Shown here one piece after another: positions 22,001-32,059 of a DNA stretch of 64,000 nt. The DNA comes from Diplodia intermedia (Eukaryota > Ascomycota > Dothideomycetes > Botryosphaeriales > Botryosphaeriaceae): assembly GCA_021495925.1 (NCBI GenBank), contig JAKEKT010000002.1, forward strand, positions 620,001-684,000, given 5' to 3'. Position 1 is the first letter of the stretch; every line of letters begins with the position of its first letter. The translations under genes and the position numbers were made by a program. Below the pieces are notes generated by a model. It was not told the DNA's origin. It saw nothing but the letters and a program-made list of their open reading frames with translations, and did not search any database.

Positions 22001-22695
22001 TACGGGAGCTCCTCGACGACACGGGTAATGGAACCGACGCAAGCAGAACAGGTCATGCCGGTGATGGCGATTGAGGCATGGTAGAGCTGGGCCGGCGTGG
22101 GAGTAGTGGAAATAACGGAGTCGAGGCTGAATCTTCCGGAAAGGCCAGAGTCGATGCTGTGCTTCTCGACACCGAAAGTCTTCTCGGAGTCGACGAGGTG
22201 GAGAGCATCAAGCTCGTGAACCGAACCAGCGGCGTGTTTCTTGGAAGGATCGCACTCAGCGGCGCACTGCGCGCACTGTTGGATGTGTCTCTGGCGCTTG
22301 GTCATGTCGGGGACCTTGCTGCTATTTCTCCACTGGCTCCAGCGGCGGACGGCTTGCTCTAGGCTCTTTTCCCACTCGGCATCGTGGTCGTCGAGGTCGG
22401 CGGGAGAAGGGTCCGTGGCATGGACAGGGTGGGAGTCCCGGAAGATGCTGTGGACCTCGAAGCCAGCGAGTTCCAGAGCGTCGGAGATGCGATCGACAGC
22501 CAAGCTGGGGTCGTGACAGAGAGTGACCGAGTGCGACACGATGCTGTGAGATATGGAATCCGGGGCGGGGTCGAGGGTGTGGAGGGCCTCCTGGATGCTG
22601 GTCACGCACGAGGGGCAGTGCAGGTTTGATATGAATACGGTCGTGTTGACACGACACGGGTCGTGGTGGGCGTGCCCAGAGCTGGGCGCGGCCAT
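19057..22695 (-). CDS. CCC2: Copper-transporting P1B-type ATPase (Ccc2/ATP7-like)
   Basis: A single exon encodes 1212 residues. The pump moves Cu+ from the cytosol into the trans-Golgi lumen, where it loads multicopper oxidases such as ferroxidase. Four N-terminal heavy-metal sites are visible as CxxC pairs: 27-30 (CPSC), 216-219 and 303-306 (both CSAC), and 385-388 (CHHC). The membrane ion site is the CPC motif at 810-812, typical of P1B-1 copper pumps. Catalytic motifs are TGES (692-695), the phosphorylation loop DKTGT with Asp855, the HP motif in SSHPIATAIS, and GDGIND (1082-1087). All are intact, so the protein should be active. Eight transmembrane segments are expected. The start at 22695 is the only sensible Met before the first metal site. 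Copper is the assigned ion because of the CPC motif and the CxxC sites. Confidence 0.96.
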   Translation of the reverse strand: MAAPSSGHAHHDPCRVNTTVFISNLHCPSCVTSIQEALHTLDPAPDSISHSIVSHSVTLCHDPSLAVDRISDALELAGFEVHSIFRDSHPVHATDPSPADLDDHDAEWEKSLEQAVRRWSQWRNSSKVPDMTKRQRHIQQCAQCAAECDPSKKHAAGSVHELDALHLVDSEKTFGVEKHSIDSGLSGRFSLDSVISTTPTPAQLYHASIAITGMTCSACVGSITRVVEELPYVRSIAVSLLTHSASVELEGKDNVSSVVGAIEDAGFDASLDNIEEVDNRRKSVRQPVSDKWKAVYSVGGMTCSACTNAVTAGVQQLPWVESVNVNLLSHSATVVFDGKEHADAIKEAIEDCGFDAALDNVSRLLQENQQDVRRTIMIRIDGMFCHHCPSNVVDILSREYMGAVQVEGIPTLKEPILQIKYTPNIPQNFTIRHILKTISDVNPALEPAIHHPPTIEERARDLHARERKRILLRLGLSVAVAIPTFIIGIVFMSLVSSKNTARMFLMEPMWSGGVSRTQWALFILATPIYFLAADTFHKRAIKEVRALWRRGSRTPILQRFYRFGSMNMLMSLGTSIAYFASIAELGLSATGTEHVDEENYYFDSVVFLTMFLLFGRFLEAYSKTKTGDAVTALGSLRPNEAILVDTVQMKDQKVGVDLLEVGDVVRVQHGSTPPFDGTVMDTSAKFDESSLTGESRLVSKEVGDTVYAGTVNKGSPIQVKLTSISGSSMLDQIIKVVREGQTRRAPVERVADMITSHFVPVVVSIAITTWIIWLSLGLSGSLPEDYRSNHSGSWELWSLRFAIALFVVACPCGIGLASPTALFVGGGLAARHGILVKGGGEAFQEASSLDCIVFDKTGTLTQGGEPAVTDAELLSPLEEDEVCGLAKRLEESSSHPIATAISTFCASKKMREYQVIDIQELPGKGLKGTFKTVEPQPRTVEAIIGNESLLTDHNVIVPAATHGVLDGWKRQGKSVALMATCTSPDGPWALTADFAIADALRPEARSTVEGLQARGIDVWMLSGDNPTTAVAVGAQVGIPSSNVIAGVLPDQKAEKILYLQKTLGSKKKGKKNNGRATVAMVGDGINDSPALTMADVGIAIGSGSDVAISSADFILVTSSLEAVLTLVELSRKVFRRVWFNFLWAGVYNICAMPIAAGVLYPVKTASGSHIRLDPVWASLAMAMSSVSVVCSSLMLRSKVPGVGFRPKTWEKQ

Positions 22696-24795
22696 TTTTG
22701 TAGGGGTTGGCAGAACGAAGGAGCTGGCGCGGAGGAATGCAGGTGAAACCGCGTACTACGGGTGGAGCAGGCGGGCGTCTGTGAAACTCGCACAGCCAGT
22801 TGATCGGGACGGGCTGGGGTGATTTTAAGCCGGAAGGGGCTGTTCTTCAGGCGCAGCGAGCCTGCCATTCTTCGACGCTAGCGGCTTCCGCACAAAAAGC
22901 GCATCGCCGCCCATTGGCGCATTCCTCGCGGCTAGGCGGCCCATGCGGCGCTGTCGCCATTTTCGCGACTTGGCGAGCGGGCCGCACAAAAAACGCACGC
23001 CGGCTGCCGGAGGATCGATGATGACTGAGCGACGTTGTGTGGCGTTGGGGCGCCGTCTGAGACGGCAACTCGCAATTGGCTTCGCTTCCGGACCCAAGCT
23101 TTTCGCTTCCGCCGCCGCACGCTTTGACGTCAGCTTCGTCGTCTCACAGCCAATCAGCTCCCCGGCCGCCTGCTTAAACTGACACCGTCCGCTGTCAACC
23201 CCTTCCCTCAGCCCTCAACCCACCTTGCATGCTGACGACTGCCGCCGGCAGTCTGCATCCCCGGGTCTCCCCATCTCACCAACGCCGGCTCGCTTGCTGC
23301 TGCAACATGGTGAGGCTCTTTCCCAGCTGCTCGTCGTACGGTACAGTTTTGCACATGTCCCACTTCCCTCACCGCTTCAACCGCCCTTCTGCAGCTGCCG
23401 CGCCGGCTGCTGGACCGCTAGATGAAACGGCGTCGTTAGCATGAAACAGGAGCTCTCATCACTAGCCGATCCAGCTTGTGTTACGCGGTCCTTCCCCACA
23501 CCCACAACTCCCAAACGTCCGCCCAGCCAACCAGCCCCAGCGTGCTGGCCAAACGCCGCCATCAAACACGCACCGGCGCCAAACGTGCCCCTTTCCCTTC
23601 CCCACAGGTTCGTCGCCTTCCAAAAGCTTAGCAATGCTTGGCCCCCCGCCCAGATGCAACGTGAGCCCTCAATCCGAGCTCCGAGACTCCCTTGTCTTGT
23701 GGGATCTGTCCGCTTCATCAATCTGCGTCAGGCTGTAGAAGGTCGGTTGGGGACTCTTACACATCGATTGTATGACTTTCGCCCAGCGCAAATGCTTCGG
23801 CTGCCTCGCTCGTCTACCACTGCTCTGCTTTCCTGTCGTAGTAATATTAGCCGAACCGATTTTGTCGATCAGTCAACTGCATGCTTTGATGCCGGTAGTA
23901 CGCCGGCTTGCCATGCGTCAACTCCTCTCCGCCTCGCACAGCAGCGAGGAAAGACTTAATTATTGGGTCATTCAACGGACAGTGCTTATGGCGACACTGC
24001 AGTTTCTTTTAGACGCAGAGAGTGAGATGATTTCCAGATTCAGTACTGATCTACAACGCATGTATGCTTACCAAACCCGCTGCCGTTCATGCACTCGCAC
24101 CGCAGCTCTTGATCACTTTTAGATGTCTGGTAACAATGACCGATTTAGTATCCGGAGTGACCATCACCATCCACGTCCCAAGGGAGTAAGGAGTTTGGAG
24201 ACGAAACATCATCATTCGGCAGGAGGCAAGAAAAAGAAAACCTGCAAGGAGTGTGACATAGTCAACATGCCTAAATACCGCACGTGCTCCATCCTGGCCA
24301 TCTCGTGCTCTATCGATAGGGACATCCCTCTGTTCGATCGAGGTGCAGAACTGACGTCGCCAGGGAAAAAAAAATGGGCAGCAAGGACAGCGCGTGCGAC
24401 TTTCGCACGAAGGAGACAAAAGAAGGCAAGCCAAATTTTCAAAAATAACAAAGGAGAGGTAGTTCGTGCAACAGAGAAGCCAATCCTTCGAAGATTCATA
24501 CCATGAGATCAGAAGAAACAACGGGTATCATTCTAGCGCCTGACAAGAAGCCAACGCGTGAAAAGTAGAAAAGAGAAAAAGGCATACAACACGCCCGGCA
24601 TCTCCGGACGCTGGCGCCGCAGTGATTACACCCCCATGCCTGGGCGATTGCGAGGTAACCTCTCCGGATCCGGCCCTGTATCGTACGGGATTTGAAATCT
24701 GAATCCTGAAAACAAACGTGGAGTATAAGAAAGAATGTTGACCAAAGTCAGCCGGACAAGAGAGACTCCGACTCTTCAACCGTCCTAGCCAATTT
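22696..24795. other. Long intergenic region with no supported gene
   Basis: The 2.1 kb between CCC2 and the GRF-protein stop holds the CCC2 promoter and the GRF gene terminator. Plus-strand reading frames include one of 116 codons at 23772-24122, but none matches a family I know and codon quality is poor. A CRE-like and a CCAAT motif near 23125-23157, followed by a pyrimidine-rich stretch and an ATG at 23307, look like a promoter and leader of an unassigned transcript. Confidence 0.5.
23125..23157 (+). promoter_or_regulatory. CRE-like TGACGTCA and CCAAT box
   Basis: A perfect TGACGTCA palindrome (23125-23132) lies 17 bp before GCCAATCAG (23149-23157). bZIP factors bind the first type of site and the HapB/C/E complex binds CCAAT. 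They are about 430-460 bp upstream of CCC2 on the opposite strand and about 150-180 bp before a plus-strand ATG. Which transcript they serve is unknown. Confidence 0.4.
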
Positions 24796-26244
24796 TCAGT
24801 CAAATTGGCCCGTTTCCTTCTGCCAGTTAAGGTTCGCTATGACAGCCTTCTGCGTCTCAAGCTCCGCCTCTAGAGCCGTCACGCGCGCCTGCAGCTCTCC
24901 AATTTTCGCATTCCTCTCGCGCACAGCCAGGCGCGAAATGTCCCTGCCCCTAGCCAGGCCTTGCGTGCGCAGCGTGTGCGACTTGAGCACTTTCTGCAGC
25001 GCTTCGCAGGTCTCCTTGTCCAAGTTGACGCCATTCTCATTCAGCACCTCCAGCACGTCCGGAACGAGGGCATCGCCAGCATCATCGTCGCCGCCGCCGC
25101 CCCCGGTGGGCGGCGTTGTAGCGCTGATCCTCACAGACTTAGGCGTTGCCTTAGCACCACCATTGCCCCGCTGCGAGACGGGCGTCATAACCATCGCGCC
25201 ACAACCCCCTGGCGTCGCGCCCTCGTTCCTCTTCAACACCTTCCGCGACGGAGTGCTTACCGCATCCACCGCTCTCCCAATCGCATCCTCCACGCCCACA
25301 TCCTTGCCCCACCCATACTCATCCTCGTCATCCTCATCCTCCGTCGTTGACGCCTCTCCATCAACCTCCTCCTGCCACTTCCTCTTCGCCGCCGCTCCAC
25401 CGGTGGTCGCCGCTCCTCCGCCGCCTGCCGCCTTTCCCACCCCAAGGCCGCTAACACCCCCGACATCGCCACCACCACCCGCCAGCTGTTTCTGCGGCCC
25501 CCTCTGCGGCTGCCCCTCCTCCTCGCTCCTCCCCGCCGCCAGCACCGCCCCCTCCATCCTCGCCTTCGCATCCTCCTCCCACAAAAAGAACCCGCACCGC
25601 CGCTCATCCCCGGGCTTCCTCTGACAAACGTAAAACCACCTCCCCTTGTTGGGCCCCTCCTTCTTCACCCTGAACCTCTCCGCCGGCAACAGCAGATTCT
25701 TCTCGCCCTCTCGACAGTCGCAGTACCACGTGTTGTGCTCGAAGCGGCCGCGCGGCGTGCCGCTGTTTGCAGCGCCACCGCGAGTACCGCCGCGACGACC
25801 GCCGCCGCCCCCGCGGCCGCCGCGCGGCGTGTAGTGCGAGGAGCTCGCGTGGCGGGAGAAAGACGGCGTCGTGGTCGCGGACATGGTGTATGCGCTTCCG
25901 GCGGGGGTGGTGCGCCGAGCGGTTGTAGGAGTAGTAGTAGTGGTAGTCCCCGTGGTGATGGCGGTCTTGGGTGTGGAATCGACGGCGCTCTCGGCGATGC
26001 GAACGGTCCGAGGCGTTCGCGGCGACTTTGTGGTCGACGACGGCGTCTTCGGCCCGTGAAGCCAAGGTAGATGCCTTCGCGGCGGGAGAGTCGAGGAGTG
26101 GCGGGGCGTGCGGGGCGTGGTTGTCGTCCCGTGTTTCTGTTGCTCTGCCGAGGGCGCGTTTGCGGCGGATGCGGTTGTGGATGTTGCGTCGGCAGGCTTG
26201 ACGCTCTGCATGGAAAGATATGCCCGAATGTCGTAGCCAGGCAT
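24796..26244 (-). CDS. GRF-type zinc-finger protein
   Basis: A single open frame encodes about 482 residues from the Met at 26244 (MPGYDIRAYL); an in-frame Met at 26418 would add 58 residues that look like translated leader. The recognisable part is a GRF zinc finger starting at Cys175-x-Cys177 (WYCDC), with further Cys in the FYVCQRK and RRCGFFLWEED blocks. GRF fingers bind single-stranded nucleic acid and occur in topoisomerase III, APE2, NEIL3 and TTF2. The N-terminus is rich in Thr, Pro and Arg with TPR and SPRTPRT-like phosphorylation-type repeats, and an RGG-like Gly/Arg patch precedes the finger. The C-terminus ends in a ~45-residue coiled coil (ERNAKIGELQARV). No enzyme domain is present, so it may act as an adaptor in nucleic-acid metabolism; that is inference. 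Confidence 0.82.
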   Translation of the reverse strand: MPGYDIRAYLSMQSVKPADATSTTASAANAPSAEQQKHGTTTTPRTPRHSSTLPPRRHLPWLHGPKTPSSTTKSPRTPRTVRIAESAVDSTPKTAITTGTTTTTTPTTARRTTPAGSAYTMSATTTPSFSRHASSSHYTPRGGRGGGGGRRGGTRGGAANSGTPRGRFEHNTWYCDCREGEKNLLLPAERFRVKKEGPNKGRWFYVCQRKPGDERRCGFFLWEEDAKARMEGAVLAAGRSEEEGQPQRGPQKQLAGGGGDVGGVSGLGVGKAAGGGGAATTGGAAAKRKWQEEVDGEASTTEDEDDEDEYGWGKDVGVEDAIGRAVDAVSTPSRKVLKRNEGATPGGCGAMVMTPVSQRGNGGAKATPKSVRISATTPPTGGGGGDDDAGDALVPDVLEVLNENGVNLDKETCEALQKVLKSHTLRTQGLARGRDISRLAVRERNAKIGELQARVTALEAELETQKAVIANLNWQKETGQFD

Positions 26245-26715
26245 AGATGGCGGCGTAGGTGGCTGCTGGCGCGGGGGCAAGTGTCGGTTAGGCAGCAGCA
26301 CTAGCTCTGACGGGATGGGGAAGCGCACAAATGGAACGACAAGTGCATTGATCGAACACGGGACGACGGCGGTGACGGGTACGTAGCAGCTGAGGGAGCT
26401 TGGATGATGATGGTCCAAGCTCCAGCCACCCCGCTACCAGCCACACGCCCGCAGGAGCGGCTTATGGAAAAGTGTCTATCCCAGACTCTTGTACGCACAT
26501 TCATTTCAAGCTGCTTTATTGATAACTGTGTACACGAACGAACATAGCTTCCATAGTACGCCCACAACTGCCCGGCAATCGGAGGCCATAAACGAGACAA
26601 ATCCATGGCCGCAAGCCGAAACTTAGTTGTGCATACTTTTCCTATCCCAGCACCAACCGATCCCATCAACCACAACTCCTGCGAAACTTGTGCTACTAAC
26701 AGACGCTCGACGGCT
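26245..26715. other. Intergenic between GRF gene and PMT4
   Basis: This is the promoter or leader of the GRF gene and the 3' UTR of PMT4, both on the minus strand. No independent gene is seen. Confidence 0.55.
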
Positions 26716-29139
26716 TTATTTGGCAAAGTGCAGGTCGTAGTTGAGCCACTTCCTGGCAAGGACCTGAGGGACGTCGAGACCAGGCTTGCCGTAGGTGAGC
26801 GGAGCGAAGAAGAAGAAGCCCCACACAAGAACTGCAACAATGACACCAGTCGCTGCCCAGGTGCCGTACATGTTCTGACCTGCCAGCCTCTCGCGGACGG
26901 GGCGAGAGCTACGGGCGGTACCCTTCTTCTTCTTCGCTTCCATCTCTTCAGCGCTCGGGGGCTCGATGTTGAAGATGAACTCGACGAGAGCTCCCGTCAC
27001 AAGCGCCGACGCCAGGTGTGCTGGCAGGTAGTGGTGAAGGAAGAGCTGACGGCCCATGATGAAAAAGGGCACGTAATGCGCAGCCCATGTCAAGAAGAAG
27101 AAGCCAGTGGAGTTGTAGAGGCGGGAGCGAGTGCCTACTCAAAGTTAGTTGAAGACCAATGCAACCTAGCGGTATAGAACATACGTAGATCGAGGGCATC
27201 GACACCTCGGCGGAGGGCTAGCTGGTCAGCTCCGATAATACCAGCGAAGACGGCAAGCAAGCTGCTAGCCAGCCACCAGCCAAGCGGGTTACCGAGGAAA
27301 TAAATCTGCTGCCTCGTGTCGTTCTCCGTCCAGAAGCTGACACCGCGAAGCAAGAAGGGCCAGGAGATGGGGAAACTGGAGTACGGGTGGCTGCTGGTCA
27401 AGGCGTTGTTGTGGAAGAACATGGCCCGCTGCAACTCAAAGTACTTCCTCAAGAAAGGCAGCTGCTTCACCTTCCGAGGCTCCTGAACGCGGCGTTCGCT
27501 ATCGACGGGGAGAGATGGAATCTCATCCACGTACCAGACATTGCTGGACTGCTGGATGTTCTTGTTACCGTTGATCTCAGCCTGCTTGTAGGCCCAGTCC
27601 GGCAGAGGGGTGGTGTGAGTCCACATGGCAACCTTGGTCGGCCAGTGAATGAGTTTGAAGTGCGACCCCATGCTCTTGAAATCCTGACCAGGCTTGCCGT
27701 TCTCGATCTTGATCTCGAAAATGGTGTCGTTGAAACGATCGCCATTGGCGGCCTCCATGTCAACAGAGGTGAATTCCTGGTTAGTCGGATAGTAAGGCGA
27801 GGCAACATCATGCGTTAGGAGCATAGTGTTGGTCACCAAGTGACGGAACCTGACCAAGTCACCGTTTTTGACACGGCGTGGCTGATCGACGGGAGCGGTA
27901 GCAGGAAGAATCTGCCAGTGGTTGTTCGTGTCGTTGTGGGGGTAACCAGTAACCTGCTGACCCTGGCTGGAAATACGACCATCATCATAGCGGAGAGGGT
28001 AGCGGTCCACGTGGCTGTGCAGGTACACCTTGGTCTCCTTGTGGCGCATAGTAATGGCGTCAAAGTAGTCAATGCTGAGGGACTGCATGGTCATGACATT
28101 GTCGCTGAGGGTCTCCTGGAAGTCAGGGCTCATGAAATCATCACCAGGGCCGGAGCGGTTGAGGATGGAGAAGTGGACCTGGAACCAGAAAAGGTACAAA
28201 AAGAAGGGGATGATGATGAGAGCAGTCAGGCGAGCGGCAAAGTGCTTGCCAAAGTCGGGGAGAGAGAGCTGGCCCTGCCTCCGGTTGACGTCCAGCAGAT
28301 CCCAGAGGTCGAAGGCAACGGGAACTCCGATAGAAAAGAAGGTGAAAAGACCGACGTATTTGGTGGAGATGACGCAGCTCAGGCAGACGCCGGTCAGAAT
28401 CAACCACTTCCACCACTTGCGGGAGAAAGCAGCGTGGCGGTTCTTGTAGAACTTGATGTAGCAGAGGACGCTGAGAGCCATGAAAAAGATCAGGGTAGCA
28501 TCGAGGAGAATGAGCCTGGTCTGACCGACGTGGGCGTTGTCGAAGAGGACAAGGGCGGTGGCAGTCAGACAAGCCGGAAGACTGTAGCCAGACTCCCACA
28601 TGATCAGGAAGACGGTGGGAACAGTGAGCGCGCCCAGGGTGGCGGGCAGAGCTCTGTAGGCCACGTAGGGAACCTTGTTCGTGATGTATGAGTCGCCAAT
28701 GTTCTCGAAGAGGAACGAGCCGTCATAGCCGACGAGCCAGCCAGCGAAAGCGAAGAGCAGCTTTCCGAAGGGAGGGTGGACGTCGAAGAAGTAGGTGCGC
28801 TGGAGGTAGTACGAGGCAAACTGCGGACACGGGGTCAGGATAGCTCGCAGGGCGGGATTGAGGCGGGCGGCTTACCTTGCCGAAGTGGACCTCGTCGAAA
28901 ACGACCTGGTCGGGGTGGGTGATTCCCCAGAAGCGCGTCCAGAAGCCCAGCAGGGTGACGACGGCAAAGGCGATCTTGTAGTCCCATTCGGCGCCAATCT
29001 TGGCCTGGGCCTCGGAGGTTGCGCGCTGGAAAGCGCCATTGGCCTTGTCGGCAGGGCTGTCGGCGGTCGGGGTGGCCGGGCGCTTCTTGTCGCGGCCGCG
29101 GTGCTTCAGGGTGGAGGGTGGTGGCTGCGAGCTGCTCAT
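26716..29139 (-). CDS. PMT4: Protein O-mannosyltransferase, Pmt4 family
   Basis: Exons are 28876-29139, 27185-28820 and 26716-27134, giving 772 residues. The enzyme transfers mannose from dolichyl-phosphate-mannose to Ser/Thr of secretory proteins in the ER; Pmt4 types act mainly on membrane-anchored substrates. The first luminal loop has the catalytic Asp-Glu in FDEVHFG (81-87), followed by the DVHPPFGK block just after the first intron. The multi-pass GT39 region is followed by a luminal MIR region (KETKVYLHSH, PHNDTNNHWQ, LLTHDVASPYYPTNQEFT) and a C-terminal membrane region. The stretch PLRYDDGRISSQGQQVTG is what I recall of the Pmt4 rather than Pmt1 or Pmt2 subfamily. Intron 2 (27135-27184) ends at TAG and restores RSRLYNSTGF. 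The start at 29139 gives MSSSQPPPS; an upstream in-frame Met at 29226 is possible. Confidence 0.95.
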
Positions 29140-30031
29140 GGTGGGCCACAGGCTGCGAGCCGCAGAGGACAGCTGGGCGAAGCGGACGTTAGCGGGCTGC
29201 GCGGACGGCATGGCGGGAGGCTGCACGGCGGCTTACCTGGTGCACAGGGCGAGGGCAATTCTTAAGCTGGGCGGCGAAGGAGTGTGGTGTCGAAAGAATT
29301 TGGATGCCGGTGGTCGGGTTGCAGCTAGGTGTTCAGAAGGTCGGTGGAGCCTGTGGCTGGTGGATGCAGGGGGGTGCGCGTCGTCGTGTGCCCCCTCTTC
29401 CCTCCACCTCCACCTCCGCCCATGCGCCCGCTCTCCGCTAAACTCAGAGGCGTCTACAATCGCCAGCTGCCGTGCGCCGTGACTCCAGTCCTTTTCCGCC
29501 GCGCTGCTCCGGAGAAGCTTGCTTGTTGCAGCGCAGCAGCTGTTTTCTGCTGGCCTCTTTGCCGAGCACCTTTGCTCCCCGCAACCACATACTTCTGGGC
29601 GACGCGCGGTCTGCGGCAATCAAGTTTCATCTGCGCCGCATACCAGTCCGCGCCCGCTCGCCACCTTCAATGCGCCGTTTCAATGCTTTTGTTTGAACAC
29701 GCAGGCCTATTGTTTACCAAGAATGTCACCGTCCGTGCCTGCATATCGATGGCACGTAAGGGGCAAACGCCACATTACGAGCAGCAACCTTAAATATCAT
29801 TCGATAGTATCGCTACTTGTATTGCGGAGAATCCCCCAAGCCATGGCTTAGTATGCACAGAAGAAACCCGTGCGACTAAACCATCGTCATTCGACTTCGT
29901 AGCACAGCTTGAATCTTGATCAACTCCCAAAGTTCCTGTGGTGCCGGGTCTATTCCTTGATGCTCTCCAGCCCTCTCCCGCTACGTCTATGTCTTTTTCG
30001 ATCTCAATGGTTGGCGTCGAGTGGTTGGCCT
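29140..30031. other. Intergenic upstream of PMT4
   Basis: This is the promoter side of PMT4 and the 3' side of the nucleotide-sugar transporter. No gene or repeat is evident. Confidence 0.55.
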
Positions 30032-31236
30032 TCATTTGCCCTTCAGCTCCTTCAGCCTTTCTGCCTCCTTCCTCTTCTTGATACCAACCGTGGTCTCCCA
30101 GCCATACAGACCGCCTGCCCCGAAGACGACAAAAGCACCGAACATCATCTGACCACCCATCTTATTGCCGAACAGCCAAATGCTGACCAGGAAGCTGACC
30201 AGCTTGCGGATGTTGAGCACAATGGTGACCGTGACTGCCGACGACTTTGCGCTAAGCAGATTCACTCCGGTGATGCAGAGAAGCTGTGTCGTCGAGTTGA
30301 GCAGCAGCATGAAAACCGACTCGGGAACCGAGGCCAGCATCTTTGCCGCTGGGAGCGGCAGCGAGGACGAGACTGACAAAGGGAGATAGAGCGGGGGCGA
30401 CGAGGCAAGACGGGTGTATTGCGACATCAGAGTACTCTGCAGCGGAAGAAACATGGGAATACTGATCAGGTGAGAGTAGAAAAGGTTCTCGTCCCAATGC
30501 TTTCCATGCTCCTCGTATATCTCCTGCACGTAGACGCCCATGTACGCCGACAGCAGCTGCGCGATGAGAAGAATGAGAAGACCCGCCTCGAAAGATGCGT
30601 CCGTGAAGTTGATCCCGGCCGTGCTCATGGATTTCCCCTTGAACGGCTAGTCAGCAAAAGGTCCCCAAGAAGGTTTGTGATGCTGAACTCGCACCTTGCT
30701 GGTAGCATCGGCCCACGCGGAGATGATCACACCAACTGTGAGCATCGCCACGGAAAAAACTTGCAGGGTAGAATACCGCTTGCCACGAAGCCACCCGGCA
30801 CCCATGGTCGTGACGCTGCCAAAGCTGCGCAGGATGATGTGCACTGGGACGGAGATGCGGAAAGCGAATGCCCAATTGTTCAACATATTGACAGCAAAGA
30901 ACATGGATGCGCTCATGACCCATTTCCGGAACGGCACCGGACTTTGTTTGAGAAAAAAGGGCCGGCTGGCATCGAATTGCGACGGAAACGCTGCGAAGCA
31001 TACAAGAACGAATTGGCCGAGCGTGATCAAGAGGCCGCTGTCCGGCTCCCGTCTCCCTGGTGTGAGCTTTGATTGGACCAAAGGGGTAATATACACTCAC
31101 TTGACAATAGCCTCAAGCGCATAAACCTAGCGCAAAGTCAGTCATAGTTGCTGCGAGGGGACAAGCGGAGCCTTACATTGGAGCAGCAGCCGCCGAAAAT
31201 AAGGGCCGTGATGCCCACGGGTGCGAGAGGTATCAT
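30032..31236 (-). CDS. YEA4: UDP-sugar transporter, Yea4/SLC35B family
   Basis: Exons are 31177-31236, 31101-31126, 30695-31052 and 30032-30637, giving 349 residues. The protein is a multi-pass antiporter of the UAA family that imports nucleotide sugar into the ER or Golgi in exchange for the monophosphate; Yea4 handles UDP-GlcNAc for chitin and glycan synthesis. Diagnostic blocks are GGCCSNVYALE at the N-terminus, REPDSGLLITLGQF, PVPFRKWV, NMLNNWAFAFRISVPVHIILRS and the C-terminal KSSAVTVTIVLNIRKLVSFLVS. The end is Lys-rich (KKRKEAERLKELKGK). The second exon is only 26 nt. The second intron must end at GAG, not at the nearby CAG, for the frame to match the family. The exact sugar is inferred from family resemblance. 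Confidence 0.9.
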
Positions 31237-32059
31237 GATCGCCGTAGAAAAGACAGTTGAGCTCTAGGACGAAAGCCTCTGGAGATGAGGGGTGAAAAGG
31301 TAGGAGAAGGGCCTGCACAGAGCGATGTCAGAAGTGAATGCCGGCTGCTCAAGAACGGGGCTAGTGCGATAGGCTGGCTAGCGGCTCTCGAGCGGTTGAT
31401 TGGGGTCCAGCGTACGAGGGTGTGGCCGCACGGGGATCTATTGCGTCAGTGGACGGCACCGCCAGTGGGTTGGATGCTGCGAGGGGACTGCAAATGTGGA
31501 CCACGCCGCGTTGAGGACACCGTTCTGGAGGCGCAAGTACTTCGGGGAAACTGGCGTTCACTTAGACTACTGTCATCAAGGCTTTCTCCTGGCGGCGGCG
31601 AAAGCTTGTCGCAGGTCGATCTGGCAACCGTGTCATGGACTTGCCAACGACTCACGCACACCCCTGTGCCGCTTGGCTTCTCGGCTGGCCGTAGGGCTGA
31701 GGATCGCCGTCGCAGCTGGATTGCTGGGCGATCGCGTGCGCCAGGAACCACTCCATAGGAAAGGCGGCACACGTGCGACGCACTCGTGCAATGTCTGCTT
31801 GTCAAATTCACGTCTTGGAGCACTGCAAGGCACCAGGAAACACAGCTCTCGTGGACTAGTCCTTTTACATTTCATTTCCGACGTCTGTGTCGATGCGCCC
31901 ACCATTCCGACTCTACAGTCTTGGCCCATCGACATCATGAGAATGCTATCTAGCTGCATCGTTGAGTACGACGAAATTAGGCGCTGGATTAGTGAGAAAG
32001 AGCAGAGTGCGGTCGGGCGAACGCCTCCCAAATGGTCCTCCATGAGCCCATTGCTCTTC
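31237..32059. other. Intergenic between transporter and CDC55
   Basis: This should carry the promoter of the transporter gene and the 3' UTR of CDC55. Long open frames cross it only because of base composition. I see no conserved protein. Confidence 0.55.

Noticed and set aside
23772..24122. 116-codon plus-strand frame in the CCC2-GRF gap
   Set aside because: No family resemblance, poor codon quality and no clear promoter directly upstream; kept only as part of the unassigned-transcript question.
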